This document shows, piece after piece, positions 19,139-28,700 of a DNA stretch of 64,000 nucleotides (the first letter of the stretch is position 1; each line of letters opens with the position of its first letter). This stretch comes from DATKAS01 sp963733765 (GTDB lineage Bacteria > Actinomycetota > Acidimicrobiia > Acidimicrobiales > DATKAS01), in contig CAVTEI010000003.1 of assembly GCA_963733765.1 (NCBI GenBank), positions 2,046,001-2,110,000 on the forward strand, given 5' to 3'. The notes under the pieces are model-generated. The model had not been told where the DNA came from. It did not search any database and saw only the letters and a program-made list of their open reading frames with translations. A program made the position numbers and the translations under genes.

Positions 19139-19491
19139 CAGGCCCGCTTCGGCGCAGGCGTGAATGCAGCCCGGGCGCGACGGACGAGCGAAGCGAGCCG
19201 GTCGAGCTCCGCAGTGGCCGCGGCGGCGCCCGAGGCGGTCAAGCGGTAGTAGCGGCGGCGCTGGTCGTCGAGCTCGGGATCGGGCCGCTCCTCTGCCTCC
19301 TCGATCATCCCGTCGCCCAAGAGTCGTTTGATCGTGCCGTAGAGCGTCCCGGGACCCAGCTTGATGGCCCCGTCGCTGAGCGCGTCGACGTCGCCGATGA
19401 GCGCATAGCCGTGGCGCTCGCCCCGGCCGAGCGCGAGGAGGATGTGGAGCGCCGCCGGTTGAAGCGGCCGTGCGTCAGACTCAGTCGACAT
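19138..19491 (-). CDS. PadR family transcriptional regulator
   Basis: A 117-residue winged-helix regulator: LHILLALGRGERHGYALI, then LGPGTLYGTIKRLLGDGMIEE, then RRYYRLTASG with the wing, and a short C-terminal dimerisation helix. PadR proteins repress genes for phenolic or antimicrobial stress, usually including their own. ATG 19491 is used, since the frame before it holds the promoter. Upstream lie two palindromes over the -35 and -10 regions, fitting autoregulation. It forms an operon with the membrane protein downstream. Confidence 0.9.
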   Translation of the reverse strand: MSTESDARPLQPAALHILLALGRGERHGYALIGDVDALSDGAIKLGPGTLYGTIKRLLGDGMIEEAEERPDPELDDQRRRYYRLTASGAAAATAELDRLASLVRRARAAFTPAPKRA

Positions 19492-19493
19492 CC

Positions 19494-19531
19494 GATATAT
19501 CAGGACACGACTGAGTCCGGTTGTCAACCGG
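19494..19531 (-). promoter_or_regulatory. Promoter and palindromic operator of the PadR operon
   Basis: Reading the minus strand, TTGACA (19527-19522) is a perfect -35 and TGATAT (19502-19497) a -10, spaced 19 bases, with the ATG only five bases after the -10. A perfect 15-base palindrome, CCGGTTG-T-CAACCGG (19517-19531), covers the -35, and GATATATC (19494-19501) covers the -10. Placement over both hexamers is what a repressor site would need. Confidence 0.6.
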
Positions 19532-19551
19532 TTTGATCTCGAGCCAGAGCG

Positions 19552-20563
19552 CTACGCGGCCTTCAATGCCTCGAGCACGCCCCGCCACCGATCGGGATCG
19601 CTGCGGTAGGGCGCGTAGAACGAGATGCGCTGGATGCAGTCGCCGTACCGACGGTGGAGCTCGGGGGCGATCGCCTCGGGCTCGCCCATCACCGCGAACG
19701 TCGTGAGGATCTCCTCGTCGATGAGGTCGCCCATCTTCACCCACTCGCCTTGCTTCGAGAGCGAGTTCAGCTCGTCCTGCAGATCTCCCCAGCCGTGCAG
19801 ATCGAGCACGGGTCGGTACGCGGGCGTTGACCCGTAGAACGCGATCTGCTGACGGGTGCCTTGGGCCGCGGCCTTCAGCTCGTCCTCGTTCGTGCCGGTC
19901 ACGACGAACGACGGCCCCACGATCTCGAAGCCGTCCATCGTCTTGCCGGCCTTCGCGCGCCCACGCTCGAGCGCGGGCAAGGTGACCTCTCGGAGGTAGC
20001 GCTCAGTGGTGAAGCCGTGGCAGATGAAGCCGTCACACACCTCACCGGCAACTTCGGTCATCAGCGCGCCGACACCGGCGAGGAAGATGCGGGCGTGGCC
20101 GTTCGGGTTCGGACCCGGGTTGAAGAACGGCGTCATCAGCGTGTGCTTGTAGAACTCACCGCGGAAGTCGAGCTTCGTGCCGTTGTCCCAGCAGTCCCAG
20201 ATCGCGCGGATCGCCAGGATCATCTCCCGCATCCGTGCCGCGGGGTGGCTCCACGGCATGGAGAAGCGTTTCTCGATGTGCGGCTTGATCTGGCTGCCCA
20301 GACCGAGGATGAACCGGCCGCCTGAGTACGCATGGAGGTCGTAGCCGACGTTCGCAAGCAACATTGGGTTACGCGGCGAACGCGACCGCGATGCTGGTGC
20401 CGAGCTCGATGTTCTCCGTGTGCTCTGCGGCGAGCAGCAGCGGGAAGAACGGGTCGTGACTGGTCTCCGCGGTCCAGATGCCGCTGTAGCCGGCGTCCTC
20501 GGCTTCTTGCGCCGCCTTGCCGGCCTTGCTGAGATCGAAACCGATGCCTCCGTCAACCTTCAT
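19552..20563 (-). CDS. LLM class F420-dependent oxidoreductase (frameshifted as sequenced)
   Basis: A luciferase-like TIM-barrel oxidoreductase. Residues 1-62 read MKVDGGIGFDLSKAG to IELGTSIAVAFA. The frame then hits TAA at 20371-20369, while the rest continues in another frame as RNPMLLANVGYDLHAYSGG to the stop at 19552. Deleting one G of the pair at 20375-20376 joins the two into a normal 336-residue protein. FILGLGSQIKPHIEKRF and HPAARMREM are typical of F420-dependent members found in Actinobacteria. TATCGT lies eight bases before ATG 20563. The substrate is unknown. Confidence 0.88.
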
Positions 20564-20588
20564 GGCCGCGGACGATAGCGGTGGGAGT

Positions 20589-21488
20589 TCAGCCCTGCTC
20601 GCGCAGGAAGCGCTCGAGCTCGGCGACGAGATCGTCGCCGGTGGGCAGGTCGCTGGCGTTGAACGGAGCGAACGACGACTCGGCGGACTCGGCGGTTTCG
20701 GCGTCGGCCTGCAGCTCGAGCTGGTGCAGCATCTCGCGGTGCTCGTCGCTCTGCGCGACGAGCTCGTCGAGACGAGAGACGTGGGCGGCGGCGGCCTGCC
20801 GGAGGCCGTCGGCTTTGAGCGACAGCGCGCCCACTTCGCTCAGCCCGTCGATGAGGGCGATCGACGCGGGCGGGTACGGCATCGCCGCGGCGTAGTGGGG
20901 GACCTGCGCCCACAGCCCCACGGCTGGCAGCCCCACCTCGGCGCATCGTCGCTCGATCGCGGCCTCGACGCCGGCAGGTACGTCGACCGAGTTGCGCAGA
21001 TAGCCCAGGCGTTCCGCCAAGTCGGATGAGTTGGCGGTCGTCGACAGCCGCGATGGTCGCGTGTGTGGCGCCGCGAACGGGTACGCGCCGAGTCCGACGA
21101 CGAGGCGCGTACCGAAGTCGACGGCCAGCGCGACTGATTGCTCGGTGAATTGCTTCCACAGGGCGTCGGGCTCGTGCCCGAGCAGCAGCAACAGGTCCTT
21201 CCCGCCGTGGTCCTTCGCGTGGTGGAGCTGGATGCCGGGCCACGTCAGCGCGGTGTTCACGCCGTCGCGGAGATGCATCACCGGCCGGCGGGCGCGGTAG
21301 TCGAGGAGTCGATCGCTGTCGAACGTCGCGATGACCGTGGGCTCGAGATCGGCCACGAGCGCTTGGGCCGCGGTCGCCGCGCCCAGACCGGCGTCGATCC
21401 AGCCTTCGAGCGCGACGACGAGCACCGGCGCGTCGAGATCGGGCCGGCTGTGGATCTCGTACAGCGACGCCGGCTCGGCCGGGCTCAC
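20589..21488 (-). CDS. PAC2 family protein
   Basis: A 299-residue protein of the PAC2 (proteasome assembly chaperone 2-like) family, widespread in Actinobacteria and of unclear role. APVLVVALEGWIDAGLGAA, LLGHEPDALWKQF, PSRLSTTAN and GLWAQVPHYAAAMPYPPAS are family blocks. The GTG start overlaps the preceding kinase stop by four bases (GTGA). The genome also encodes the proteasome activator Bpa, but a link between the two is only suggestive. Confidence 0.85.
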   Translation of the reverse strand: MSPAEPASLYEIHSRPDLDAPVLVVALEGWIDAGLGAATAAQALVADLEPTVIATFDSDRLLDYRARRPVMHLRDGVNTALTWPGIQLHHAKDHGGKDLLLLLGHEPDALWKQFTEQSVALAVDFGTRLVVGLGAYPFAAPHTRPSRLSTTANSSDLAERLGYLRNSVDVPAGVEAAIERRCAEVGLPAVGLWAQVPHYAAAMPYPPASIALIDGLSEVGALSLKADGLRQAAAAHVSRLDELVAQSDEHREMLHQLELQADAETAESAESSFAPFNASDLPTGDDLVAELERFLREQG

Positions 21489-22522
21489 GACCCTCGACCC
21501 ACGATCTCGGCCGCCATGGCCGCGCACCGTTCGACCTGCAGCTTGAACATCTCGAAGCCTTCGCGGCCCGAGCCCATCGCACCGGCGACGTAGCGCGCGT
21601 AGACGCCTTCGACGATGCAGGCGAGCTTCCAGTACGCGAACGCGGTGTAGAAGTCGACATCGGCCACGTCTCGGCCGGAGACCTTGGCATAGCGCTCGAG
21701 GAGATCGGAGCGATCGGGAAACCCTTCGACTGCCGTCGCCGTCGATGCGAGTCCGCCCTCGCCGTCCTTCGGGCCGGTCCAATAGACCATCAGCAGCCCG
21801 ACGTCGGCCATGGCGTCGCCGAGCGTGCAGATCTCCCAGTCGAGCACCGCGGCGATGCGGCCGTCGCCGCTCACCATGCAGTTGTCGAGGCGGTAGTCAC
21901 CGTGGACGATCGAGGTGCCGATCTGCGGCGGGATGCGGTCCATGAGATGGTGGTAGACGTCGTCAATTGCGGGCAGCTCGCGGGTCTTCGACTTCTCCCA
22001 CTGCGAGTACCAGCGCTTCAGCTGCCGCTCGATGTATCCCTCGCGGCGTCCCAGCTCACCGAGCCCGACCTCGTCCGGGTCGACCGCGTGGATCTGGGCG
22101 AGCACGTCGACGAGATCCTCAGCGGCGATGCGCCGGGCGCCTTCGTCGAGCGCGCGGCGCACGGTGTTGGCGTCGCGGAGGACGTAGCCATCGACGAACC
22201 CCATGACGTAGAACGGCGCGCCGTTGACGTCGCTGTCGTCGCAGTAGCCGAGCGCGGGGGCGACAGGCACGGTCGTCGGACCGAGCGCCGCGATGATGCG
22301 GTGTTCGCGTCCCATGTCGTGCGCGGTTGCGAGCACATGGCCGAGCGGCGGGCGTCGCAACACGCGGGCAACACCGTTCGCGTCGGTGACCTTGAACGTC
22401 AGGTTCGAGTGTCCGCCGGCGATGAGGTAGTAGGTGAACGGTGGCTCGGCTCCGTCGATGTGCTCCGTGAGCCACGTGCCCACGCGCTCGACGTCGATGC
22501 CCTCCGGTGCCGTCACGTCCAC
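21485..22522 (-). CDS. APH-type phosphotransferase (acyl-CoA dehydrogenase-associated family)
   Basis: A 345-residue aminoglycoside-phosphotransferase-fold kinase. GGHSNLTFKVTD is the nucleotide-binding loop, SIVHGDYRLDN holds the catalytic Asp and AVLDWEICTLGD the metal-binding Asp. This subfamily commonly sits beside acyl-CoA dehydrogenases and lipid genes and probably phosphorylates a hydroxylated lipid intermediate or small molecule, not an antibiotic. GTG 22522 is the likely start, 13 bases after the upstream gene. It overlaps PAC2 by GTGA. Confidence 0.85.
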   Translation of the reverse strand: MDVTAPEGIDVERVGTWLTEHIDGAEPPFTYYLIAGGHSNLTFKVTDANGVARVLRRPPLGHVLATAHDMGREHRIIAALGPTTVPVAPALGYCDDSDVNGAPFYVMGFVDGYVLRDANTVRRALDEGARRIAAEDLVDVLAQIHAVDPDEVGLGELGRREGYIERQLKRWYSQWEKSKTRELPAIDDVYHHLMDRIPPQIGTSIVHGDYRLDNCMVSGDGRIAAVLDWEICTLGDAMADVGLLMVYWTGPKDGEGGLASTATAVEGFPDRSDLLERYAKVSGRDVADVDFYTAFAYWKLACIVEGVYARYVAGAMGSGREGFEMFKLQVERCAAMAAEIVGRGS

Positions 22523-22535
22523 GGCGACACCGTAG

Positions 22536-23363
22536 TCAGGCCTTCTCCTCGGTGACGCCGAGCGGACCTTGCTCGCATCGAGCAAGCAAATCGTCGTACC
22601 AGGTCTCGGGCCACGGCCAGATGCTCTCGATCGCCCATGTCGCTCCCGCCGCCTCGAACTCCGCGGGATCGATGTCGGGCGCGAGCGTCGCGACGACGTC
22701 GAACCCGATGAGGTCTCCGCGCAGCTCTGCCACTCGCTCGACGACGTTGGCCACGATCGCGGGCGTGAGCGGTTCGCCGTCGCCGCTGAGCGGCACGACG
22801 CCGTCCCAGCGAGCCGCGCGTCGAAGCGGACGCGGGTTCGGCCAGAGCGCGGCGACCCACACCGGCGGTCGCGGCGCTTGGAGCGGGCGAGGGAGCAGGT
22901 GCGCGCGGTTCACCGTGTAGTGCGGTCCCGAGTGCGAGAAGGGCTCGCCCCGCCACAACCCGTCGAGGGCGGCGAGTCCGTCGTCGAGCATCGAGGCGTG
23001 AACTTTCGGGTCGATCGGCTCGCCGAACGCGCCGTACTCGTCCTCGGGGGGCACGCCGAGACCTACGCCCAGCACCGCCCGACCACGACTGAGGTGGTCG
23101 AGTGTCGTGATCTGCTTGGCGAGCACGTGCGGCCGTCGACGCGCCACCGGTGTCACCAGCGTGCCGAGACGCACTGTCGTCGTGCGAGTCGCGCAGGCAC
23201 CGAGCAGCACCCACGGATCGTGGACGTCGAGGTGCATGTCGCGTCGCAAGTGGAGGTGATCCCAGAGGAAGAACCCATCCCACCCGGCGGTCTCCGCGGT
23301 CACCGCGAGGTCGACCAGCTTGGTCGGATCGCCGACGTTCGGAGAGCTGATGCCCCAGCGCAT
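22536..23363 (-). CDS. LLM class flavin-dependent oxidoreductase
   Basis: A 275-residue luciferase-like monooxygenase fold protein: MRWGISSPNVGDP, then GWDGFFLWDHLHL, VRLGTLVTPVARRRPHVLAKQ, LDHLSRGRAVLGVGLG, and EYGAFGEPID with the short insertion seen in flavin- or F420-using members. Cofactor choice cannot be settled by eye. It is first in a same-strand run with the APH kinase and PAC2 genes. Confidence 0.85.
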   Translation of the reverse strand: MRWGISSPNVGDPTKLVDLAVTAETAGWDGFFLWDHLHLRRDMHLDVHDPWVLLGACATRTTTVRLGTLVTPVARRRPHVLAKQITTLDHLSRGRAVLGVGLGVPPEDEYGAFGEPIDPKVHASMLDDGLAALDGLWRGEPFSHSGPHYTVNRAHLLPRPLQAPRPPVWVAALWPNPRPLRRAARWDGVVPLSGDGEPLTPAIVANVVERVAELRGDLIGFDVVATLAPDIDPAEFEAAGATWAIESIWPWPETWYDDLLARCEQGPLGVTEEKA

Positions 23364-23455
23364 ACACGTCTCTACACCACCGCCGTGTCTCCCCGTGCGG
23401 TCGCCGGCCGGTTCGACCGGCGGGATCGCGAACGGCCGCCGATAGCCTGCTCACC

Positions 23456-24166
23456 ATGTATGTCGACGTCACCGATGACACATTCCAGGCCGAGGTCATC
23501 GACCGCTCGGCGGCCGTCCCCGTAGTCGTCGACCTTTGGGCACCGTGGTGCGGGCCCTGCCGCACGCTCGGACCGATCATCGAGAAGGTCATCGATGAGA
23601 CCGACGGCCAGGTCGTGCTCGTGAAGGTGAACGTCGACGAGAACCCCGGCATCTCGCGGGCCTTCCAGGTGCAGTCGATTCCGTTGGTGGTCGCGCTCAA
23701 GGACGGCCAACCGGTCGACGGCTTCCTCGGCGCGCAGGGTGAGCCGGCGGTGCGCGACTTCGTGCTCGGGCTGCTGCCGACCGAGCAGGAGACGGCCCTC
23801 GACGCGCTGATCGCTCAGGGCGACGAGGCTTCGCTGCGGCAGGCGCTCGAGCTCGAAGCTGGCAACGAGAAGGCGATCGTGGCGCTCGCGGAGCTGCTCG
23901 TCGAGAAGGGGGAGTCCGAGGAGGCCCTCGGCCTGCTCGCTCGCATCCCCGAGACGGCCGAGACGCGCCGTGTGGCCGCACTTGCTCGGCTCGGCGACGA
24001 CGCGCCAGCCACCGACGACTTCGATGAGAAGCTCACGGCACTGCTCGAACGCGTGAAGGACGACGACGCCGCGCGTCAGGAGTACGTGGATCTGCTCGAG
24101 CTGATGGGCGCCGATGATCCTCGGACTGCGGGCTACCGCAAAGCGTTGACCGCGCGACTGTTCTGA
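23456..24166 (+). CDS. Thioredoxin-TPR co-chaperone (CnoX/YbbN-like)
   Basis: A 236-residue protein with an N-terminal thioredoxin domain (active site WCGPC at about residues 28-32) followed by helical TPR-like repeats (residues 110-236). CnoX proteins protect clients from oxidation and hand them to GroEL/DnaK. The redox motif is intact, unlike E. coli YbbN, so disulfide exchange is possible. TAGCCT lies seven bases before the ATG (leaderless pattern). Confidence 0.87.
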   Translation: MYVDVTDDTFQAEVIDRSAAVPVVVDLWAPWCGPCRTLGPIIEKVIDETDGQVVLVKVNVDENPGISRAFQVQSIPLVVALKDGQPVDGFLGAQGEPAVRDFVLGLLPTEQETALDALIAQGDEASLRQALELEAGNEKAIVALAELLVEKGESEEALGLLARIPETAETRRVAALARLGDDAPATDDFDEKLTALLERVKDDDAARQEYVDLLELMGADDPRTAGYRKALTARLF

Positions 24167-24186
24167 GCCCGGGGTCGCGCAAAGCG

Positions 24187-24501
24187 GTGCCCATCGAACG
24201 ACGCGACGGCTACCTGCTGTGGATCGGCGGCCCGGTGCCGCGCGGCTCGGAGGGCATCACGATCGGTTCGGTGGTGTGCGTCCGCGAGCGCGCGGCGGAT
24301 CGTTCCCGACTGCTCCGCCACGAGGTGGTGCACGTGGTGCAGTGGTCGGACTTCGGTGTCGTCGGGTTCCTGAGGCGCTACCTCGGGGCGTACCTGCGCA
24401 GTCGTGTGCACGGCTACTCGCACAAGGGCGCATACCGCCGGATCCCCTTCGAGGTCGAAGCCGAGTGGGTCGCCCGGCGAGCGGAGGTAACGTCGGGCTG
24501 A
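24187..24501 (+). CDS. Small zincin-like protein (DUF4157-type HExxH)
   Basis: A 104-residue protein with RHEVVHVVQW, a HExxH zinc-protease motif followed by the VQ of the DUF4157/eCIS-core type. VHGYSHKGAYRRIPFEVEAEW gives a downstream Glu that could be the third zinc ligand. It is much shorter than most DUF4157 proteins and lacks a signal peptide. It follows the CnoX-like gene by 20 bases on the same strand. Peptidase activity is inferred from the motif only. Confidence 0.6.
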   Translation: MPIERRDGYLLWIGGPVPRGSEGITIGSVVCVRERAADRSRLLRHEVVHVVQWSDFGVVGFLRRYLGAYLRSRVHGYSHKGAYRRIPFEVEAEWVARRAEVTSG

Positions 24502-24537
24502 CTTCCTCCCCGTGGTCTCTTGCCGGTGGAGGATGCC

Positions 24538-25215
24538 GTGTCCGACTTGTTGCCCGTCCCACCCCCGTTGTCGTGGCGCGCCCGCGCGGAATCGCTCCTC
24601 GGCGGGCGAACGCTTACGCCCGTACGACTCGCCGTCGCGCTTGCAGGCCTCGCCGCCGTCGTCGGTCTCGGCGGGGTCGTGGCCGTGTGGGTGCTGCGCA
24701 CCCCGCCCAGCACCGAGTCGCTCATCCCGCTCGCGGCAGGTGCCTCCGCCGCGCCGTCATCCGCACCAGAGGTCGCGCCCGTCGATGGCATCGTCGTGCA
24801 GGCCGCGGGTGCGGTGGTGGCGCCCGGTGTGTATCGCCTTCCGAGCGACGCGCGCGTGATCGATCTCATCGACGCGGCGGGCGGCCTCGCTCCGGGCGCG
24901 GACCCGAATCGTCTCGCGCTCGCGGCGAAGGTGGCGGACGGAGAGCGCGTCTATGTCCCGATCGTGGGCGAGCCATTGCCAGCCGCGGTGGGGTCAGGCG
25001 GCGCGACGGGCACGGGCGACGCCGGGCCCGTCGATCTCAACACCGCGAACGAGAGCGACCTCGATGCTCTGCCGGGGATCGGCCCAGCCACCGCGGCGGC
25101 GATCGTGGCTCACCGCGACCGGCACGGCCCGTTCACGTCGGTCGACCAGCTGCTCGAGGTGCGTGGCATCGGTCCCGCGAAGCTGGAACAGCTGACGGGG
25201 CTCGTGCGGGTGTGA
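24538..25215 (+). CDS. comEA: ComEA-type DNA-binding protein (SLBB + helix-hairpin-helix)
   Basis: A 225-residue membrane-anchored protein. A cytoplasmic basic N-terminus precedes one transmembrane helix (about residues 34-54). The exterior part has an SLBB-like domain (VQAAGAVVAPGVYRLPSDA) and two C-terminal HhH motifs (DLNTANESDLDALPGIGPA and GIGPAKLEQL). ComEA binds incoming DNA during natural transformation; comEC is not in this window. I chose GTG 24538 because GGAGG lies five bases upstream. Confidence 0.88.
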   Translation: MSDLLPVPPPLSWRARAESLLGGRTLTPVRLAVALAGLAAVVGLGGVVAVWVLRTPPSTESLIPLAAGASAAPSSAPEVAPVDGIVVQAAGAVVAPGVYRLPSDARVIDLIDAAGGLAPGADPNRLALAAKVADGERVYVPIVGEPLPAAVGSGGATGTGDAGPVDLNTANESDLDALPGIGPATAAAIVAHRDRHGPFTSVDQLLEVRGIGPAKLEQLTGLVRV

Positions 25216-25230
25216 GTGTCAGTGTGAGTG

Positions 25231-25728
25231 TCAGCTCGCGAGGCGCAGCAGGACGCCGACGCCGGTGAGCACGCCTGCCCACAGGCAGAAGGTCACCCAT
25301 CCGAACTCGACGAACCACTCCCGCCAACCGCCGATGACTCGTTGCGAGACCCGCCGGCTTGCCCACCACCCCAGAAGCGCCCACAACAGGAGGCTCGTCG
25401 CGATGGCGAGGCCCGCTCGGACCGGACCCACCTCCACCGGGATGCCGAAGGCCACGGCGGTGGGCACCGCGAGCAACGCGAGCACCGAGCCGGCCACACC
25501 GAGCATGTTCGAGTTGTGCCCGGTCGCGGGGATCTCGAGGACGATTGCCGCGAGTCCGGCAGTGATCGCGGGCACGAGAAGGGCGACGAACGGACCGCGG
25601 CGACGCACCCGGTTTCGAGCGGACGTGAGGCCACCATCGGCCCGTTGGGGTACCGCGTGCGCGGGCGTGATGGAGACGGTTGGTCGCGCTGGCGCCTTCG
25701 GGGGCGGTTTCGGAGGCGAGATCGCCAC
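25231..25728 (-). CDS. Hypothetical membrane protein downstream of ileS
   Basis: A 165-residue protein. A Pro/Arg-rich cytoplasmic N-terminus (about 45 residues) is followed by four hydrophobic helices at roughly 47-65, 76-97, 103-122 and 142-163. I recognise no domain. It starts three bases after the ileS stop on the same strand and is probably co-transcribed. Confidence 0.6.
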   Translation of the reverse strand: MAISPPKPPPKAPARPTVSITPAHAVPQRADGGLTSARNRVRRRGPFVALLVPAITAGLAAIVLEIPATGHNSNMLGVAGSVLALLAVPTAVAFGIPVEVGPVRAGLAIATSLLLWALLGWWASRRVSQRVIGGWREWFVEFGWVTFCLWAGVLTGVGVLLRLAS

Positions 25729-25731
25729 TCC

Positions 25732-28700
25732 TCAGACCCTCGCCATCCACGCCGTGACCGGGGTGCCGTCGATCTCGAGCTCGTGCGGCTGTCCTGCGCC
25801 CGTGACCGCATCGCCGACTTCGAGCTGTTGCGCGAGGACTTCCCCCGCGATCCACGCCCGATGCTGACTCACCGCGTACGCCAGTGCTGCGGGAGCGGCG
25901 AGCGCCACGGAGATCCGGTCGGAGAGCTCGAGGCCGACCTCCTTGCGTAGATCGTTGAGCGCTCGCACGACCTCGCGGGCGGTGCCTTCGTTGCGGAGGT
26001 CATCGTCGAGATCGAGGTCGAGGGCCACCGCCCATGCGCCGTCTTGCGCCAGCGCGAAGTCGCGATGGCGCTCGGCGCGCACTTCGACCTCATCGGCGTT
26101 CAGCCGCTCACCGGCGATCTCCACCGATCCGTCGCGCTCGAGCGCGGCCTGGATCTCGGCGCCGTCGGCTGACGCGAGTGCCGCCTTCACGTCGTTCACC
26201 TTCTGGCCGAGCCTCGGTCCGAGCGCACGGAAGTTCGGGATCACGGTCCACGAGACGAGGCCGGAGAGGCTCTCGATGTCGTCCAACGCTTTGACGTTGA
26301 GCTCGTCGGCGATCTCGCTCCTGGCCTCATCGGACAAGGTCGCGCCGGGATGGAGGAGCAGTGCCCGTCGCAAGGGCTGACGCACCTTGACCTTCGCGTC
26401 GGCGCGCGCGGCCCGGCCGACCGACACCAACCGCCGCACGGACTCCATCTCTGACGCGAGCGCGCCATCAGCGTCGCGAGCTGCCGGCCAGTCGGAGGTG
26501 TGCACCGAGAGCTCGCCGGTCAGACGCGTGTAGATCTCGTCGGACAGGAACGGGCAGAACGGGGCGAGCAGCTGGCTCGTCACGACCAGGCAGCGGTGCA
26601 ACGTCTGGTGGGCGACCGGATCCGAGCTCTTCCAGAACCGGGGGCGGCTGCGGCGGACGTACCAGTTCGAGAGGTCGTCGACGAACGTGGCGAGTCGCGT
26701 CGCACCGGTCAGCGCGTCGAAGTCGTCGAGCGCGGTGGTCACGACGGCGATGGTGTCGTCGAGCTCGTTGAGGATCCACCGGTCGAGCAGGTGCGTGGGC
26801 TCGACTTGTTCGTCGCTCGGCGCCCACCCGTCGAGGTCCGCGTAGGTCGCGAAGAACGAGAACACGTTCCATAACGTGAACAGCGTCTTGCGGGTGGTCT
26901 CACGAATCCCATCGTCCGACACCCGGCGTGTGGTCCAAGGCTGGCCGGCTGAGAAGAAGTTCCACCGCAGCGCGTCGGCACCGTGGGTCGCAGTCTTCAT
27001 CCACGGATCGATGACATTGCCCTTCGACTTCGACATCTTCTGCCCGTCGTCGTCGACGAGGAGACCGAGGCATACGACGTTCTTGAACGGCGTCGAGTCG
27101 AACACGAGCGTGTTCACCGCGAGCAGCGAGTAGAACCAGCCGCGGGTCTGGTCGATCGCTTCACAGATGAAGTCGGCGGGGAACGAGCTCTCGAATTCGG
27201 TCTTGCCCTCGAACGGGTAGTGATGCTGCGCGGACGGCATCGATCCAGAGTCGAACCACGCGTCGAGGACAGGGAGCTGCCGCATTGCTGTCGCTGAACA
27301 TCCGTCGTATGGGCAAGGGAACGTCACCGCATCGACGTAGGGACGATGGAGATCGAGGCCCGTGAGGTCGTGTCCAGCGAGCTCGGCGAGCTCGGCCACG
27401 CTTCCGATGCACGTGTCATGTCCACTCTCGCAGCGCCACACCGGCAGCGGCGTGCCCCAGTACCGGTCGCGCGAGAGGGCCCAGTCGACGTTGCCCTCGA
27501 GCCAGTTCCCGAAGCGTCCATGCTTCAGATGGTCGGGATGCCAGCCGATGCGCTCGTTCTCGCGGAGCAGCGCCGGTCGTTGCTCGGAGGTGCGTGCGAA
27601 CCACGACGTCTTGGCCCAGTAGATGAGCGGGGTGCCGCACCGCCAACAGTGGGGGTAGCTGTGCTCGTAGGGAACCTCCCGCACCAAAAGCCCGCGCGAG
27701 GCGAGGTCGTCGATCAGGCGTCGATCCGCTTCCTTCACGAAGATGCCCGTTAGGCGCGGCACTCGGTGGTCGAAAGCGCCGTCGGCATCGACGGGATTGA
27801 GCACCGGGAGCCCCTCGGCGCGTCCGATGACGGCGTCGTCCTCGCCGAACGCGGGCGCGAGGTGCACGATGCCCGATCCGTCGGTCGTCGACACGAAGTC
27901 GGCCACCACGACGCGCTCGCCGCTGGCGTCGAGCGGGAGATCGGTGAAAGGACGCTGGTACCGCCATCCCTCGAGCTCGGGACCGGCGAAGCGGGCGACG
28001 ACGTCGTGAGGCCCGTCGCCGAACAGGCGCGGCACCGCCTCGGCAGCGAGGATCAGGTCGCGTCCCGGAGCGGCCCCCCGCAGCTGGACGTACGACACCT
28101 CGGGGCCGACCGCGGTCGCGACGTTGGAGACGAGCGTCCACGGCGTCGTCGTCCAGACGAGAAGGTCTGCGTCAGCGGCGGGGCTGCCGACGAGCGGGAA
28201 GCGCACGTAGACCGAGGGGTCGACGACGTCCTTGTAGCCCTGGGCGACCTCGTGGCTCGCCAGCGCAGTGCCACAACGTGGGCAGTAGGGCGAGACTCGA
28301 TGTCCCTCGTAGATGAGCCCCTTGTCCCACATCTGGCGGATGATCCACCACACCGACTCGATGTAGTCGTTGGAAAGAGTCCAGTACGCGTCCTTGGTGT
28401 CGATCCAGACCCCGGAGCGTGCGGTGAGGGCCGCCCAGTCCTCCACGTAGCGCGACACCGAGTCGCGGCATCGCTGGGTGAACTCGGCGACGCCATAAGC
28501 CTCGATGTCGTGCTTCGAGGTGAGACCGAGCTCCTTCTCGACCTCGATCTCGACGGGGAGGCCATGGCAGTCCCACCCACCCTTGCGCGGCACATCGCGG
28601 CCGCGCATCGTCTGGAACCGCGGATAGAGGTCCTTGAACACGCGCGCCCAGACATGGTGAAGGCCCGGGCGACCGTTCGCCGTGGGCGGGCCCTCGTAGA

